The notes below the pieces were generated by a model. The model worked only from the letters and a program-made list of their open reading frames with translations. It was not told the DNA's origin and did no database searches. Shown in pieces: positions 36,801 to 44,387 of a stretch of 55,078 bases of DNA. The translations under genes were made by a program, and so were the position numbers. The stretch covers positions 1 through 55,078 of the forward strand of contig NZ_JAKILT010000035.1 in the NCBI RefSeq assembly GCF_023283535.1, read 5' to 3'. Position 1 is the first letter of the stretch. The number at the start of each line of letters is the position of its first letter. The stretch comes from Shewanella sairae. GTDB taxonomy: Bacteria; Pseudomonadota; Gammaproteobacteria; Enterobacterales; Shewanellaceae.

Positions 36801-37002
36801 AATTATTCCCTTGTATTTAGCCACGGGACCGAGTTCAGAGATCCAACACGCGATAGGTACAGGTGTGCTTGGCGGTATGTTTACTGGAACTGTGTTTGCA
36901 GTGCTATTTGTACCGGTATTTTTTGTGTTCATTTGTCAGATTTTGGTGCTTCTTAGAAAGCAAAAGTCTGCGGCTAATGTCTGTAAGGTGCTAACTGAGT
37001 AA
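33871..37002 (+). CDS. RND efflux pump, HAE1 family (AcrB/MexF-like)
   Basis: 1043 residues from GTG 33871, with GAGGA 9 bases upstream; a TTG at 33850 is the only earlier option. The N-terminus has the family FFISRPVFAWVIAIL. Twelve membrane helices and two large periplasmic loops are visible. The proton-relay aspartates fall at 407-408 (GIIVDDAIVVVENV), exactly as in AcrB, and GLSAKNAILIVEFAK supplies the later lysine. It exports drugs, solvents or toxic metabolites by proton antiport as a trimer. Likely induced by the divergent two-component system. Confidence 0.95.
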   Translation: MSHFFISRPVFAWVIAILISIAGVVAIPKLAVERFPSVAPPSIGLYLSYPGASPETINDSVVTLIEREISGINGLLYFSSSSDASGSASITVTFENGTDPEMAQVEIQNKIRAIEPRLPLAVRQIGITVETTSSNNLMYLGLISPNGVYSEQQLSDYMVRNVVEEIKRVPGVGRVQMYGSEFAMRVWVDPVALTGYNLTMEDVTFAIAEQNVQISPGKVGDSPTFGGQKTVHSLTAQGQLETPEQFRTIVLRSNSNAGMVLLGDVAKVELGAQNYLFSNRENGQQSTSAAIQLSPGANAIATSQGIRDRMVELKQAMPSNMDYSITSDAAIFAKISIQKVIVTLLEAMVLVFLVMYLFLQNIRYTLIPAIVAPIALLGTFAVMWLMGFSINVFTMFGMVLAIGIIVDDAIVVVENVERVMAETGLPPKAATEKAMKSIYSAVIGITAVLAAVFIPMAFASGSIGTIFQQFSLAMAVSILFSAFLALTLTPALCATLLKPLSEHAHHRRGFFGWFNRSFSAFTERVTLGVGYLVKRVSRVMACYLVLVAACIYSFTLVPSTFLPEEDQGYFMTSIQLPADATVERTMDIVTRIEEFTSEREAVEGNMSVLGFSFSGTGPGSAFGITTLKDWQQRAGSSTQQELAALSDELSDLTEGEVFSVLPAAIDGLGNSSNLSFQLQDSANAGYERFQSLQQAFLEQAYASEKLASVFYEALPETSSIHLKIDRAKARALGVPFNAISDTISTAMGSNYVNDFPNNGRLQQVIVQVQAESRMQLEDILQLAIRNEHGGTVYLSEFVTPVWQMAPQQLTRFNGLLAVSVSASPAPGISTGEAMLEVERIVASLPSSASVEWTGLSLQEKQAESQTVWLLLFSMLVIFLVLAALYESWSIPIAVILVVPLGIIGAIASVMLSGGANDVFFKVGLVTIIGLSAKNAILIVEFAKQAQAEGNHLVDSVLLATKQRLRPILMTSLAFSCGIIPLYLATGPSSEIQHAIGTGVLGGMFTGTVFAVLFVPVFFVFICQILVLLRKQKSAANVCKVLTE

Positions 37003-37032
37003 GTTTGCGTATTAATGATACTGGATTAATAT

Positions 37033-37071
37033 GAGCTCAAGGCGCAATATAATGTGCCTTGAGCTTTTTAT
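37033..37071 (+). terminator. rho-independent terminator of the RND operon
   Basis: GAGCTCAAGGC-GCAATATAATGT-GCCTTGAGCTTTTTA: an 11-bp stem followed by a T-run, 31 bases after the pump stop. Confidence 0.9.
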
Positions 37072-37149
37072 TGTCAGCGCGAAACAATCTACTTCAGTTG
37101 GTGATTTAAGACTGGAAATTGAGTCTTATTTTACAAAATTAGTGGTCGA

Positions 37150-39072
37150 TTAGTAAGATTGCCATCCTTTAAATACTAAGCTTGGTGGCGCTGCTTTCAC
37201 GACATTACCAACGTGACCTAGACCCAAAGCTTCATCATAGTGAATACCACCAGCGCCAGATATATCGACTTTCTTACCCAGAACAGAGCCCTTAAATGCG
37301 ACATCTGAGGCTATTTCCACATCGGATAACGGTGCATAAATCGCAGCGTATATTTGCTCTACACCACCTAAAATATCGACTCCAGTGCCACTATAAGAGC
37401 TGTATATTGAAAACACAGGGATCCCTGCCTGTGTTAAGCCATTAGTAGGGGTATTAATCGTTGAGCCTGAACCGATAATAAGCGCTCCCTTAACGATAAG
37501 CGTTAAGCTACTGTTATCGGGTATTGTTAAAGTGCTTGCACCTTGTAGATAAAATCCACCCTTGGCATACAGAACTACATTATGCCCAGGCTTAATTTCA
37601 ATATTTCCATTAATTTTGACATTGTCATACATGAGAATATTGTGTTGATCACCTAAAAATGTCGCGTTAGTTGAGGGGATAGGATTATATTCTGCTCCAG
37701 AACCTCCCCCTTGGGAGTATTCCCCTCGAGTATTACTGAGTGTATAGACGGTACTAGACGCCCCTTTACCGGTATCTTTAATAATCAAGTCTTTAGCGCT
37801 ATCAGCAAAACTGTCGACAGTTAATACCGCATTTTCAATATCGAGTGGATCGCAAGTCAAATCGTTGGGATCATTTGGATCTAATATTCCGTCATCAATC
37901 GGTTGTTTTTCAACCAAAGGGACTTGTGGCAGTTGCGGTTGAGGCGGTGAAACTTTGTAAGGCGCACTGGCGTATGGATCGCTTGGATCATTAAATGCCC
38001 CAGCGAAGCGCAAATTGTCATTGTTAATGATGGCATGAGTGGCAGATAAGGTTACGTTTCCCTTAGATTTGACACCGTTTATACTCCCTTCGACCTGTTT
38101 ATAGTTAGCGTAGGTTTGTCCAAGTCCTGCAACAGTAACTCGCGTTAGGCTGATATCCCCTTGGGATAAGATGTCGCCGCCAATTGTTTCACCATCAGCT
38201 GTGACTTCGCCCATTGAGGTGATATCACCACCCACAGGTGTTTCGCTTATGTTGACGTAACTATTGGCATGAATAGCTCCAGTAATGGAACCACTGGTTT
38301 GCTTAAAAAAAGTAAATGCCGATGCATTGCCACCGATAGTGCTATCAGACAACATTGTAATCGAATCATTACTGTGCACATTACCGGCTATATGGGCTGA
38401 GCCACCAAAGTTGACTTTGCCGATAGCAATAAGATCGCCATCAATAATGCTGGCTCCTGATAATGTTATAATGTCATTATCATTGAGGGTTCTGACGGTC
38501 ACATTGGCATTTTTATTTATTTCACCTTGAGCCGGGTCTGAATTGTAGTCACCCAAGCTTGAGTCGTAGCTGTCAATTATGCCGCTGCCACTTAGCGATA
38601 TCCCGTCACAGCCTATAACTCCACCGCCAAAGCCTGATGAAGATTGCGATGAGCCACTGACCAGTTCAAAGTTAGCTTTTAACTTAGTTTCACCATCAAA
38701 GCGTTCACCATCACTTTGTAAAAACAGCTGATTACTACCCGCAGGGATATTGGCTATGAGGTTATAGGACATATTAGAAATGCCACTTGCAGATCCGCTG
38801 GTTTGCATTGCAGCAATTAGTTGATCTAGCGTTTGGTTAGGATTTGCTGCAAGTTGGGCATTTAGATAGTTATAGGTATCGAATACGCCTTTTTCTGCGA
38901 CTAACCGTGCATTCATTTTCTTTTGAAAATTACCACTGAGGCGCTCTTGTGCAACATTATCTTTTAATGAGTTAAGGACTAATACGCCAGCCATCATACT
39001 CATAATTAGCACAGTGACTAAGGTAAAGCCTTGTTGTGAACCCTTAAGGTTTTTAAAGTGCAATCCTTGCAA
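37150..39072 (-). CDS. pilX: very long PilX-type minor pilin with beta-helix-like body
   Basis: 640 residues, about three times the usual PilX length. The N-terminal leader ends GSQQG, and the following FTLVTVLIMSMMAGVLVLNS is a type IV pilin helix; Thr stands at +5 where most pilins have Glu, as is common in PilX. Residues about 160-370 are a long run of short Gly/Ser/Ile/Val repeats (IDGDLIAIGKVNFGGSAHIA, GGDITSMGEVTADG, GGDILSQGDISLT) resembling polymer-forming or beta-helix folds. A second such block is at about 470-620. In between is a Pro-rich stretch (QPQLPQVPLVEKQP). It probably sits at or near the pilus tip and could act in adhesion. Last gene of the minor-pilin operon; pilY1 does not follow. 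Confidence 0.85.
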   Translation of the reverse strand: MQGLHFKNLKGSQQGFTLVTVLIMSMMAGVLVLNSLKDNVAQERLSGNFQKKMNARLVAEKGVFDTYNYLNAQLAANPNQTLDQLIAAMQTSGSASGISNMSYNLIANIPAGSNQLFLQSDGERFDGETKLKANFELVSGSSQSSSGFGGGVIGCDGISLSGSGIIDSYDSSLGDYNSDPAQGEINKNANVTVRTLNDNDIITLSGASIIDGDLIAIGKVNFGGSAHIAGNVHSNDSITMLSDSTIGGNASAFTFFKQTSGSITGAIHANSYVNISETPVGGDITSMGEVTADGETIGGDILSQGDISLTRVTVAGLGQTYANYKQVEGSINGVKSKGNVTLSATHAIINNDNLRFAGAFNDPSDPYASAPYKVSPPQPQLPQVPLVEKQPIDDGILDPNDPNDLTCDPLDIENAVLTVDSFADSAKDLIIKDTGKGASSTVYTLSNTRGEYSQGGGSGAEYNPIPSTNATFLGDQHNILMYDNVKINGNIEIKPGHNVVLYAKGGFYLQGASTLTIPDNSSLTLIVKGALIIGSGSTINTPTNGLTQAGIPVFSIYSSYSGTGVDILGGVEQIYAAIYAPLSDVEIASDVAFKGSVLGKKVDISGAGGIHYDEALGLGHVGNVVKAAPPSLVFKGWQSY

Positions 39073-39075
39073 AAC

Positions 39076-39606
39076 CTAACCTCCAGTTGCTTTTGTGAGA
39101 ATTATTCCCGTTAACGCAATATCTATTTGCATTGGAGCGGCTGGACCGACTCCTGCTGGTTCCCCTTGCTGTGCTTGGGGAGTAATAGTAATGGATACCA
39201 GATCATCGACTCTAGTAAATTGAATATTTTGCACACCAGTTAAAATTGTCTGCGGATTTGCATCGATATCACAGAGTAAATTAACGCCATTAAGGCTATA
39301 TTTTTCGGTATAAGGGGCAATCGGGCGTGAACCGTCACATGCTATGGTGTTAGCGGCTTGGTTTACGTCTAACTCTGTTGGCGAGGTAATGCTGACAATG
39401 TTTGCTTGTTTTAAACTGCGAGTAAATGTTTGGGTACTAAAGCGTAATACCTCTTGAGCGTTTTCGATATTCTTGCTGCTTAAGATAACAGAGTTTATTG
39501 AGGTGTATGCAAGTGAAACACCTAATATTAATGTCATACTAATAAGCAAGGCTATTAGTATCTCGACGATAGTAAAACCCTGTTTTTTTGATATGTTAGG
39601 GTGCAT
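39076..39606 (-). CDS. pilW: PilW-type minor pilin
   Basis: 176 residues from the ATG at 39606, which gives a 10-residue leader MHPNISKKQG and overlaps the pilV stop by 11 bases; the frame is open further upstream but the longer leader is unlikely. Cleavage before FTIVEILIALLIS, with Glu at +5. The body is beta-rich with a cysteine pair (TIACDG and NLLCDI). It should help prime pilus assembly together with the other minor pilins. Confidence 0.88.
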   Translation of the reverse strand: MHPNISKKQGFTIVEILIALLISMTLILGVSLAYTSINSVILSSKNIENAQEVLRFSTQTFTRSLKQANIVSITSPTELDVNQAANTIACDGSRPIAPYTEKYSLNGVNLLCDIDANPQTILTGVQNIQFTRVDDLVSITITPQAQQGEPAGVGPAAPMQIDIALTGIILTKATGG

Positions 39607-40036
39607 TACAGGTACTCGGCAATTGTGGAAATGCAGCGTTAATATTGATTTGGTTATCATTTATCCCTTGGTTTGGGTTGTTCACTCTTTCATCCGTCCA
39701 GCTGATGTTGATGGTGAAGTTATTATTAAATGCATTGGCTGCAGTGCCAATTAACGCCATGCTGTAACCTGTGATATCCGGCGCTAACGTATTATCGATG
39801 TAAGCTTGGTTGAATGCTTTAGCGCCATGCTGTAGATCACAGGCATCAGCCCATACCCTTTCTACTGCATTGTTTGCCTGAATCAAAGCTACTGTATATT
39901 GGAAGCTATTATTTGCGTATTGCAGAGACTTTAGTTGTCCAGCTGCTAGTGCAAGTAACGCAACAGAAGAGATAAACATAGCGATTATCACTTCAACCAA
40001 AGAAAAACCGTTTTGTTGTTTTTTTAACTGCTTCAT
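39596..40036 (-). CDS. pilV: PilV-type minor pilin
   Basis: 146 residues from the ATG at 40036, which overlaps the fimT stop as ATGA. Leader MKQLKKQQNG, cleavage before FSLVEVIIAMFIS (Glu at +5). A cysteine pair (ADACDL and PSTCNAP at the end) may staple the C-terminus. Length and position between fimT and pilW match PilV. Confidence 0.88.
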   Translation of the reverse strand: MKQLKKQQNGFSLVEVIIAMFISSVALLALAAGQLKSLQYANNSFQYTVALIQANNAVERVWADACDLQHGAKAFNQAYIDNTLAPDITGYSMALIGTAANAFNNNFTINISWTDERVNNPNQGINDNQININAAFPQLPSTCNAP

Positions 40037-40512
40037 TGGCAATTTGCCGCTTTAGTTAGCAACGTTTGGCCACTAATATATATGCAAAGAAGCCTATCAT
40101 CTGTTTGGTTATCGTTATCTGTAACTAATAAATTCGCGGCAGTTATTGCACCAGTTTTGGAGATAGTCATATTTTGGAGGTTATTGACGTTGATAGATGA
40201 ATGAGTTGGTGAAAACTGCGCTAATGTCCGCTCTTGTGCGGTGTCTTTGTCTATTTTTACTAACCATTTACTGCCAGTAACAACTAAATCTATTTGTTGA
40301 TCGCGCTTTGCTGCTTCACTGCGGGCAAATTTAACAACACTTTGTAGTTGATTTGCGTTGGTGGTTATACGGTCATTTTTAATTTGTGCAGAGAAAGAAG
40401 GCAGAGCAACTATTGCCAAAATACCGATTATAGCCAGCACAACGAGCATTTCGATTAAGGTTATGCCCTTATTAAAATTGTTTGTTTTTAGTCGTTTCAC
40501 CTGCCAAATCAT
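40033..40512 (-). CDS. fimT: FimT/GspH-type minor pilin
   Basis: 159 residues. Leader to Gly15, then ITLIEMLVVLAIIGILAIVA: the pilin helix, with Ile at +1 and Glu at +5. The soluble part has the FimT pattern LQSVVKFARSEAAKRDQQID. A CTGGAG ribosome-binding site lies 8 bases before the ATG, within the end of pilE. FimT-like subunits have been linked to DNA binding during natural transformation in other bacteria; whether this one does so is unknown. Confidence 0.9.
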   Translation of the reverse strand: MIWQVKRLKTNNFNKGITLIEMLVVLAIIGILAIVALPSFSAQIKNDRITTNANQLQSVVKFARSEAAKRDQQIDLVVTGSKWLVKIDKDTAQERTLAQFSPTHSSINVNNLQNMTISKTGAITAANLLVTDNDNQTDDRLLCIYISGQTLLTKAANCQ

Positions 40513-40514
40513 GT

Positions 40515-40934
40515 CTATCTCCAGCAGTCATCAATTAAAGCGTTTGTTTGCCCGCTGTGATCTATGCTCAATTTGCCACAGCCATCAGTTGATTGGGCGT
40601 TTATTGGTGTTGCTGTTAAGGTAAATATTGTGGAGTCATTTAGATTACCTGGTGTAGCTATTGCTGCATTTGAAGGGCTATATTCAAAACGATAATAGTC
40701 ACTCGCATCGGGGATGAAAGCGTCAGGATAGCCGCCAAGGCGAGTAAATTGTCTCTCTAAAATGGAGACTTGTTGTAATAGAAATTGCTGCACATCCGCG
40801 CGACGTGCGTCTTGCACATAATGAGTATAAGCAGGTATTGCGACAGCGTATAAGATCCCAATAATGGCAATAACTACCATTAATTCAATTAAAGTAAATC
40901 CGTTTGAAATCGCTTTCACTCTTCGCCTCGACAT
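40515..40934 (-). CDS. pilE: PilE-type minor pilin
   Basis: 139 residues from the ATG at 40934; a GTG one codon earlier is also open. Basic leader (MSRRRVKAISNG), cleavage before FTLIELMVVIAIIGILYAVA (Glu at +5). Two cysteines late in the protein (DGCGKL and DDCWR) form the usual C-terminal loop. First gene of the operon. No Shine-Dalgarno is visible; instead a 15-base inverted repeat ends right at the start codon. Confidence 0.9.
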   Translation of the reverse strand: MSRRRVKAISNGFTLIELMVVIAIIGILYAVAIPAYTHYVQDARRADVQQFLLQQVSILERQFTRLGGYPDAFIPDASDYYRFEYSPSNAAIATPGNLNDSTIFTLTATPINAQSTDGCGKLSIDHSGQTNALIDDCWR

Positions 40935-40949
40935 CACAATTTTATTGTG
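40935..40949 (-). promoter_or_regulatory. inverted repeat at the pilE start
   Basis: CACAAT-TTT-ATTGTG abuts the pilE ATG on its upstream side, where the ribosome-binding site should be. It could be an operator or an mRNA hairpin that limits translation; chance cannot be excluded for a 6-bp stem. Confidence 0.4.
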
Positions 40950-41331
40950 TGGTGGTTAAAAATGATAACGCTGTCATAACAAGATGTAAACAATTACCTG
41001 TGTAGTAATTTATATACGATATATCATTTGGTTTGGAGCGGGTTTTATGGCTTTAAAATGGCTTGATAGCTGTTTTCAACATCATTTAAAATCGTTATCT
41101 GGCGTTTGATTCTAAAGAAAAGCGGTAAAGCGATAATAAGCAAGTGAGGAGTGGTATATTCAAGTAAAACATTTTTTATCAATAACTTGGTGTGTCCCGT
41201 TAGACTTGGGTTAGCCCAACCTTAAATTTTATAATGTTTATTTTGTGTTCGTATTATTAATGTGGCGAACTTTTTACACTGAAGTATAATCTAAAGCTGA
41301 TGAGGATTTTTACCACACTAATCTTGTAACC

Positions 41332-41346
41332 TGATAACGATTATCT
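41332..41346 (+). promoter_or_regulatory. Fur-box-like palindrome upstream of the DUF4156-like gene
   Basis: TGATAACGATTATCT matches the 7-1-7 Fur motif (TGATAAT-N-ATTATCA) at 12 of 14 positions and contains the perfect palindrome GATAA-CGA-TTATC. It lies 139 bp upstream of the lipoprotein gene at 41485 and about 400 bp from pilE. The remaining 548-bp gap (40938-41484) holds nothing else recognisable. Confidence 0.5.
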
Positions 41347-41484
41347 AAGTGAGAATTTACCTCACCTCAAAGCTGTCTGCTAAATAAAAGAGTTCAGCGT
41401 GATGTCTTAAAACTAGAATAGGGTGATTCCTTTTAGTTCGAAAAGTCTATATTATCGCCTCCCTTTAATTTTTGACTGTTAACA

Positions 41485-41913
41485 ATGAAACTTGTAAAAC
41501 TGGCTACGATCGCACTTTTATGTTCGAGCCTTACTGCCTGCATTACCTTTCCAACTGCTGAATCCAACACGGTAAAAGTGCTGTGGGATGACACCGATGC
41601 TTTACTTGGTTGCGCTCATAAAGGCACTGTTATTGGTTCACAAGGTCATTTTTATGACTATTGGCTGCATGCCGATAAGGATATGGTGTGGGGCACGCTT
41701 AATGAAATGCGCATTAAAGCTGCCAAGCTAGGGGCTGATACCATTTATCTGTACAAGCCACTTGGTTTTACAGGCTCGGTGACAATGATTGCTAACGCAT
41801 ATGATTGTGAAGCTCCAGTAGCAGCCACAGTAGTAGAATCTACTACTGATTCGACAACAGATTCTGTTAACGTTGTAAAACCGACTGTTAATGAAGCCTT
41901 AGCTGCAAAATAG
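41485..41913 (+). CDS. DUF4156-like lipoprotein
   Basis: 142 residues. Signal peptide with lipobox SLTAC (Cys19). The middle matches the DUF4156 style: LLGCAHKGTVIGSQGH, then MRIKAAKLGADTIYLYK, then a late cysteine (YDCEAP). The last 30 residues are Thr/Ser/Val-rich and probably disordered. Family function unknown. Followed by a clear terminator; single gene. Confidence 0.82.
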   Translation: MKLVKLATIALLCSSLTACITFPTAESNTVKVLWDDTDALLGCAHKGTVIGSQGHFYDYWLHADKDMVWGTLNEMRIKAAKLGADTIYLYKPLGFTGSVTMIANAYDCEAPVAATVVESTTDSTTDSVNVVKPTVNEALAAK

Positions 41914-41923
41914 CTTTAGTTAT

Positions 41924-41952
41924 AAAAACGCAGCCAATTGGCTGCGTTTTTA
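41924..41952. terminator. bidirectional terminator
   Basis: AAAAACGCAGCCAATTGGCTGCGTTTTTA: an 8-bp GC-rich stem with A- and T-runs on either side. It ends the DUF4156-like gene and, on the minus strand, the liu operon (last stop at 41990). Confidence 0.92.
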
Positions 41953-41989
41953 TTGGTATATACCTTTAGGCTGTTTTAGTTAGCATTGG

Positions 41990-42646
41990 CTAAAATGTCA
42001 TCTCAGGCACATGCTCTGGTACCACTAGTTTACCAGCGGTCTTTGAGACGATTTCTTCTACCGATACTCCCGGTGCACGTTCTAGAAGATGAAACGCACC
42101 ATCTTTGATTTCCATAAAGGCTAAATCAGTCAATACCCGTTTGATGCAACCAAAACCTGTAAGTGGCAGTTCGCACTTAGGCAGCAGTTTTGAATTACCT
42201 TTCTTATCGGCGTGCATCATGGTGACGATGATATTGTCAGCGCCTGCCACTAAATCCATAGCGCCGCCCATGCCTTTAATCAATTTGCCAGGGATCATCC
42301 AAGAAGCGATTGAGCCTTGCTCATCAACTTCAAATGCACCAAGTACGGTTAAATCTACATGGCCGCCACGGATCATGGCAAAGCTTTCACTTGATGAGAA
42401 AAACGATGCACCATCAACCGCGGTGACAGTTTGCTTACCAGCGTTAATTAAGTCTGCATCGATGGTGTTTTCAGTCGGGAATTCGCCCATACCTAATAAA
42501 CCATTTTCAGACTGCAGCATCACGTCAATGCCTTCAGGGATGTAGTTGGCCACTAAAGTTGGAATACCAATACCCAAATTAACGTAAAAACCATCTTGCA
42601 GTTCTTTAGCAACACGTTGTGCCAGTTGTTCTCTTGATAATGCCAT
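41990..42646 (-). CDS. scoB: 3-oxoacid CoA-transferase subunit B
   Basis: 218 residues. The catalytic glutamate motif SENGLLGMG is at about 46-54, and GGHVDLTVLGAFEVDEQG and MGGAMDLVAGA are typical of the family's B subunit. With subunit A it moves CoA from succinyl-CoA (or another acyl-CoA) to acetoacetate, the product of the HMG-CoA lyase encoded upstream. Strong AAGGAGG ribosome-binding site; starts 12 bp after subunit A. Last gene of the liu operon. Confidence 0.94.
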   Translation of the reverse strand: MALSREQLAQRVAKELQDGFYVNLGIGIPTLVANYIPEGIDVMLQSENGLLGMGEFPTENTIDADLINAGKQTVTAVDGASFFSSSESFAMIRGGHVDLTVLGAFEVDEQGSIASWMIPGKLIKGMGGAMDLVAGADNIIVTMMHADKKGNSKLLPKCELPLTGFGCIKRVLTDLAFMEIKDGAFHLLERAPGVSVEEIVSKTAGKLVVPEHVPEMTF

Positions 42647-42658
42647 GGTGTTGCCTCC

Positions 42659-43399
42659 TTATGCCTTGTCTGCAGTGGTTGGTTTTACGGTGCGCTGCTC
42701 GATACGCTTTTCAAATGTGCCTTGAATAACTCGATCAACATAAATGCCCGGCGTGTGAATATGGTCAGGGTCTAGCTCACCTGGCTGTACGATATGTTCA
42801 GCTTCTACCACAGTGATTTTGCCTGCGGTTGCCATCATAGGGTTAAAGTTAGCCGCTGTTTTACGGAATACTAAGTTACCCATAGTGTCAGCTTTCCAGG
42901 CTCGTACAAGTGCGAAATCGGCTTTTAGTGCTGGCTCCAATACATAGTGACGACCGTCGATTTCACGGGTCTCTTTCCCTTCTGCAACGGGGGTGCCGTA
43001 ACCTGTAGCGGTAAAGAATGCTGGAATACCAGCACCGCCAGCACGAATTTTTTCAGCCAAAGTGCCTTGTGGAGTCAAGATAACGTTGAGCTCACCCGAC
43101 AACATCTGTTGCTCAAAGGTGGCGTTCTCACCGACATATGAGGCAATCATGGTATCGATTTGACGGCTTTTTAATAACAGACCTAAACCAAAGTCATCAA
43201 CGCCGGCATTGTTTGAAATTGCGGTAAGCCCGGTTACGCCAGTTTTAACCATTTGTGCGATTAAGCCTTCAGGGATACCGCACAAGCCAAAACCACCGAC
43301 CATAACGGTCATGTCGTTAGTTAGGCCTGCGAGGGCTTCCTCGTAACTTGTTACTACCTTATTCAGCCCTTTATTTGGCTCTTGATTTAGTCCTGCCAT
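42659..43399 (-). CDS. scoA: 3-oxoacid CoA-transferase subunit A
   Basis: 246 residues from the ATG at 43399 (GGAG ribosome-binding site; an ATG five codons earlier overlaps that site). Family blocks: [15 protein letters not shown] (glycine-rich CoA loop), [36 protein letters not shown]. Partner of subunit B. It follows liuE after a 94-bp gap and completes the leucine pathway by activating acetoacetate to acetoacetyl-CoA. Confidence 0.94.
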   Translation of the reverse strand: MAGLNQEPNKGLNKVVTSYEEALAGLTNDMTVMVGGFGLCGIPEGLIAQMVKTGVTGLTAISNNAGVDDFGLGLLLKSRQIDTMIASYVGENATFEQQMLSGELNVILTPQGTLAEKIRAGGAGIPAFFTATGYGTPVAEGKETREIDGRHYVLEPALKADFALVRAWKADTMGNLVFRKTAANFNPMMATAGKITVVEAEHIVQPGELDPDHIHTPGIYVDRVIQGTFEKRIEQRTVKPTTADKA

Positions 43400-43493
43400 T
43401 TTTGTTATCTCCATATTCTGTCAATGCTAGGACCTTGGACCTAGGATCTTCTTGCTCTTTATTCGCTTAAGGCTATCTATTCGCTGATGGCTC

Positions 43494-44387
43494 TTAACTT
43501 AGCGCTCTGGCCACTTTTGAGCCAGACTGACGGCCCAGTGCTTGGCTAATCTTGTTGCCTGCATTCACCAGCTTGTTTAAATCGATACCCGTTTCTATTC
43601 CAAGCCCATGCAGCATATACACTAAGTCTTCAGTGGCTAAATTGCCTGATGCGCCTTTTGCGTAGGGGCAGCCACCAAGGCCTGCAACCGACGAGTCAAT
43701 TACGCTAACGCCAGTTTCTAAACACGCGAGGATATTGGCGAGCGCTTGGCCGTATGTGTCATGAAAATGCAGCGCGAGCTTTTCAACTGGCACCACTTGA
43801 GCAACGGCTTCTACCATTCTACGGGCTTTACCTGGTGTGCCAACGCCTATGGTGTCGCCAAGTGAAATCTCATAGCAGCCCATTTTGTAAAGTAATTCAG
43901 ACACGCGAGCTACTTCACTAACCGCGATTTCGCCTTCATAAGGGCAACCTAACACGCAAGAAACATAACCACGTACAGGGATGTTTTTGGCTTTAGCCAG
44001 CTCCATCACTGGGATAAAGCGCTCAATTGATTCTGCAATTGAGCAGTTAATATTTTTTTGGCTAAAGCTTTCTGAGGCTGCACCAAAAATAGCAACTTCA
44101 TCGGCGCCAGCGTCAAGCGCAAGTTCCAAGCCTTTTAAATTGGGAGTCAATGCACTGTATGTTACGTCGCTATGTCGGGTAATATTTGAAAGCACATCAG
44201 CAGAATCTGCCATTTGTGGCACCCATTTAGGCGACACAAAACTAGCAGCTTCAATGCGCTTTATCCCTGCAGTAGCTAAGTCTTCAATGAGTACGACTTT
44301 ATCTTGAGTCGTCACAGGCTTTTCATTTTGCAGGCCATCGCGAGCACCCACTTCAAAGATGCTGACCTTGTTGGGATAAGCAGCCAT
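43494..44387 (-). CDS. liuE: hydroxymethylglutaryl-CoA lyase
   Basis: 297 residues. It has the lyase signatures: [10 protein letters not shown] at the N-terminus (metal and catalytic Arg/Asp), [13 protein letters not shown] (metal-binding histidines), and [14 protein letters not shown] (the active-site cysteine loop). It splits HMG-CoA into acetyl-CoA and acetoacetate. The start codon directly follows the liuD stop, implying coupled translation. Confidence 0.96.
   Translation of the reverse strand: MAAYPNKVSIFEVGARDGLQNEKPVTTQDKVVLIEDLATAGIKRIEAASFVSPKWVPQMADSADVLSNITRHSDVTYSALTPNLKGLELALDAGADEVAIFGAASESFSQKNINCSIAESIERFIPVMELAKAKNIPVRGYVSCVLGCPYEGEIAVSEVARVSELLYKMGCYEISLGDTIGVGTPGKARRMVEAVAQVVPVEKLALHFHDTYGQALANILACLETGVSVIDSSVAGLGGCPYAKGASGNLATEDLVYMLHGLGIETGIDLNKLVNAGNKISQALGRQSGSKVARALS

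Noticed and set aside
43427..43444. Symmetric-looking CTAGGACCTTGGACCTAG in the liuE-scoA gap
   Set aside because: Only the outer 5 bases pair; the centre is not self-complementary, so it is a weak hairpin at best.
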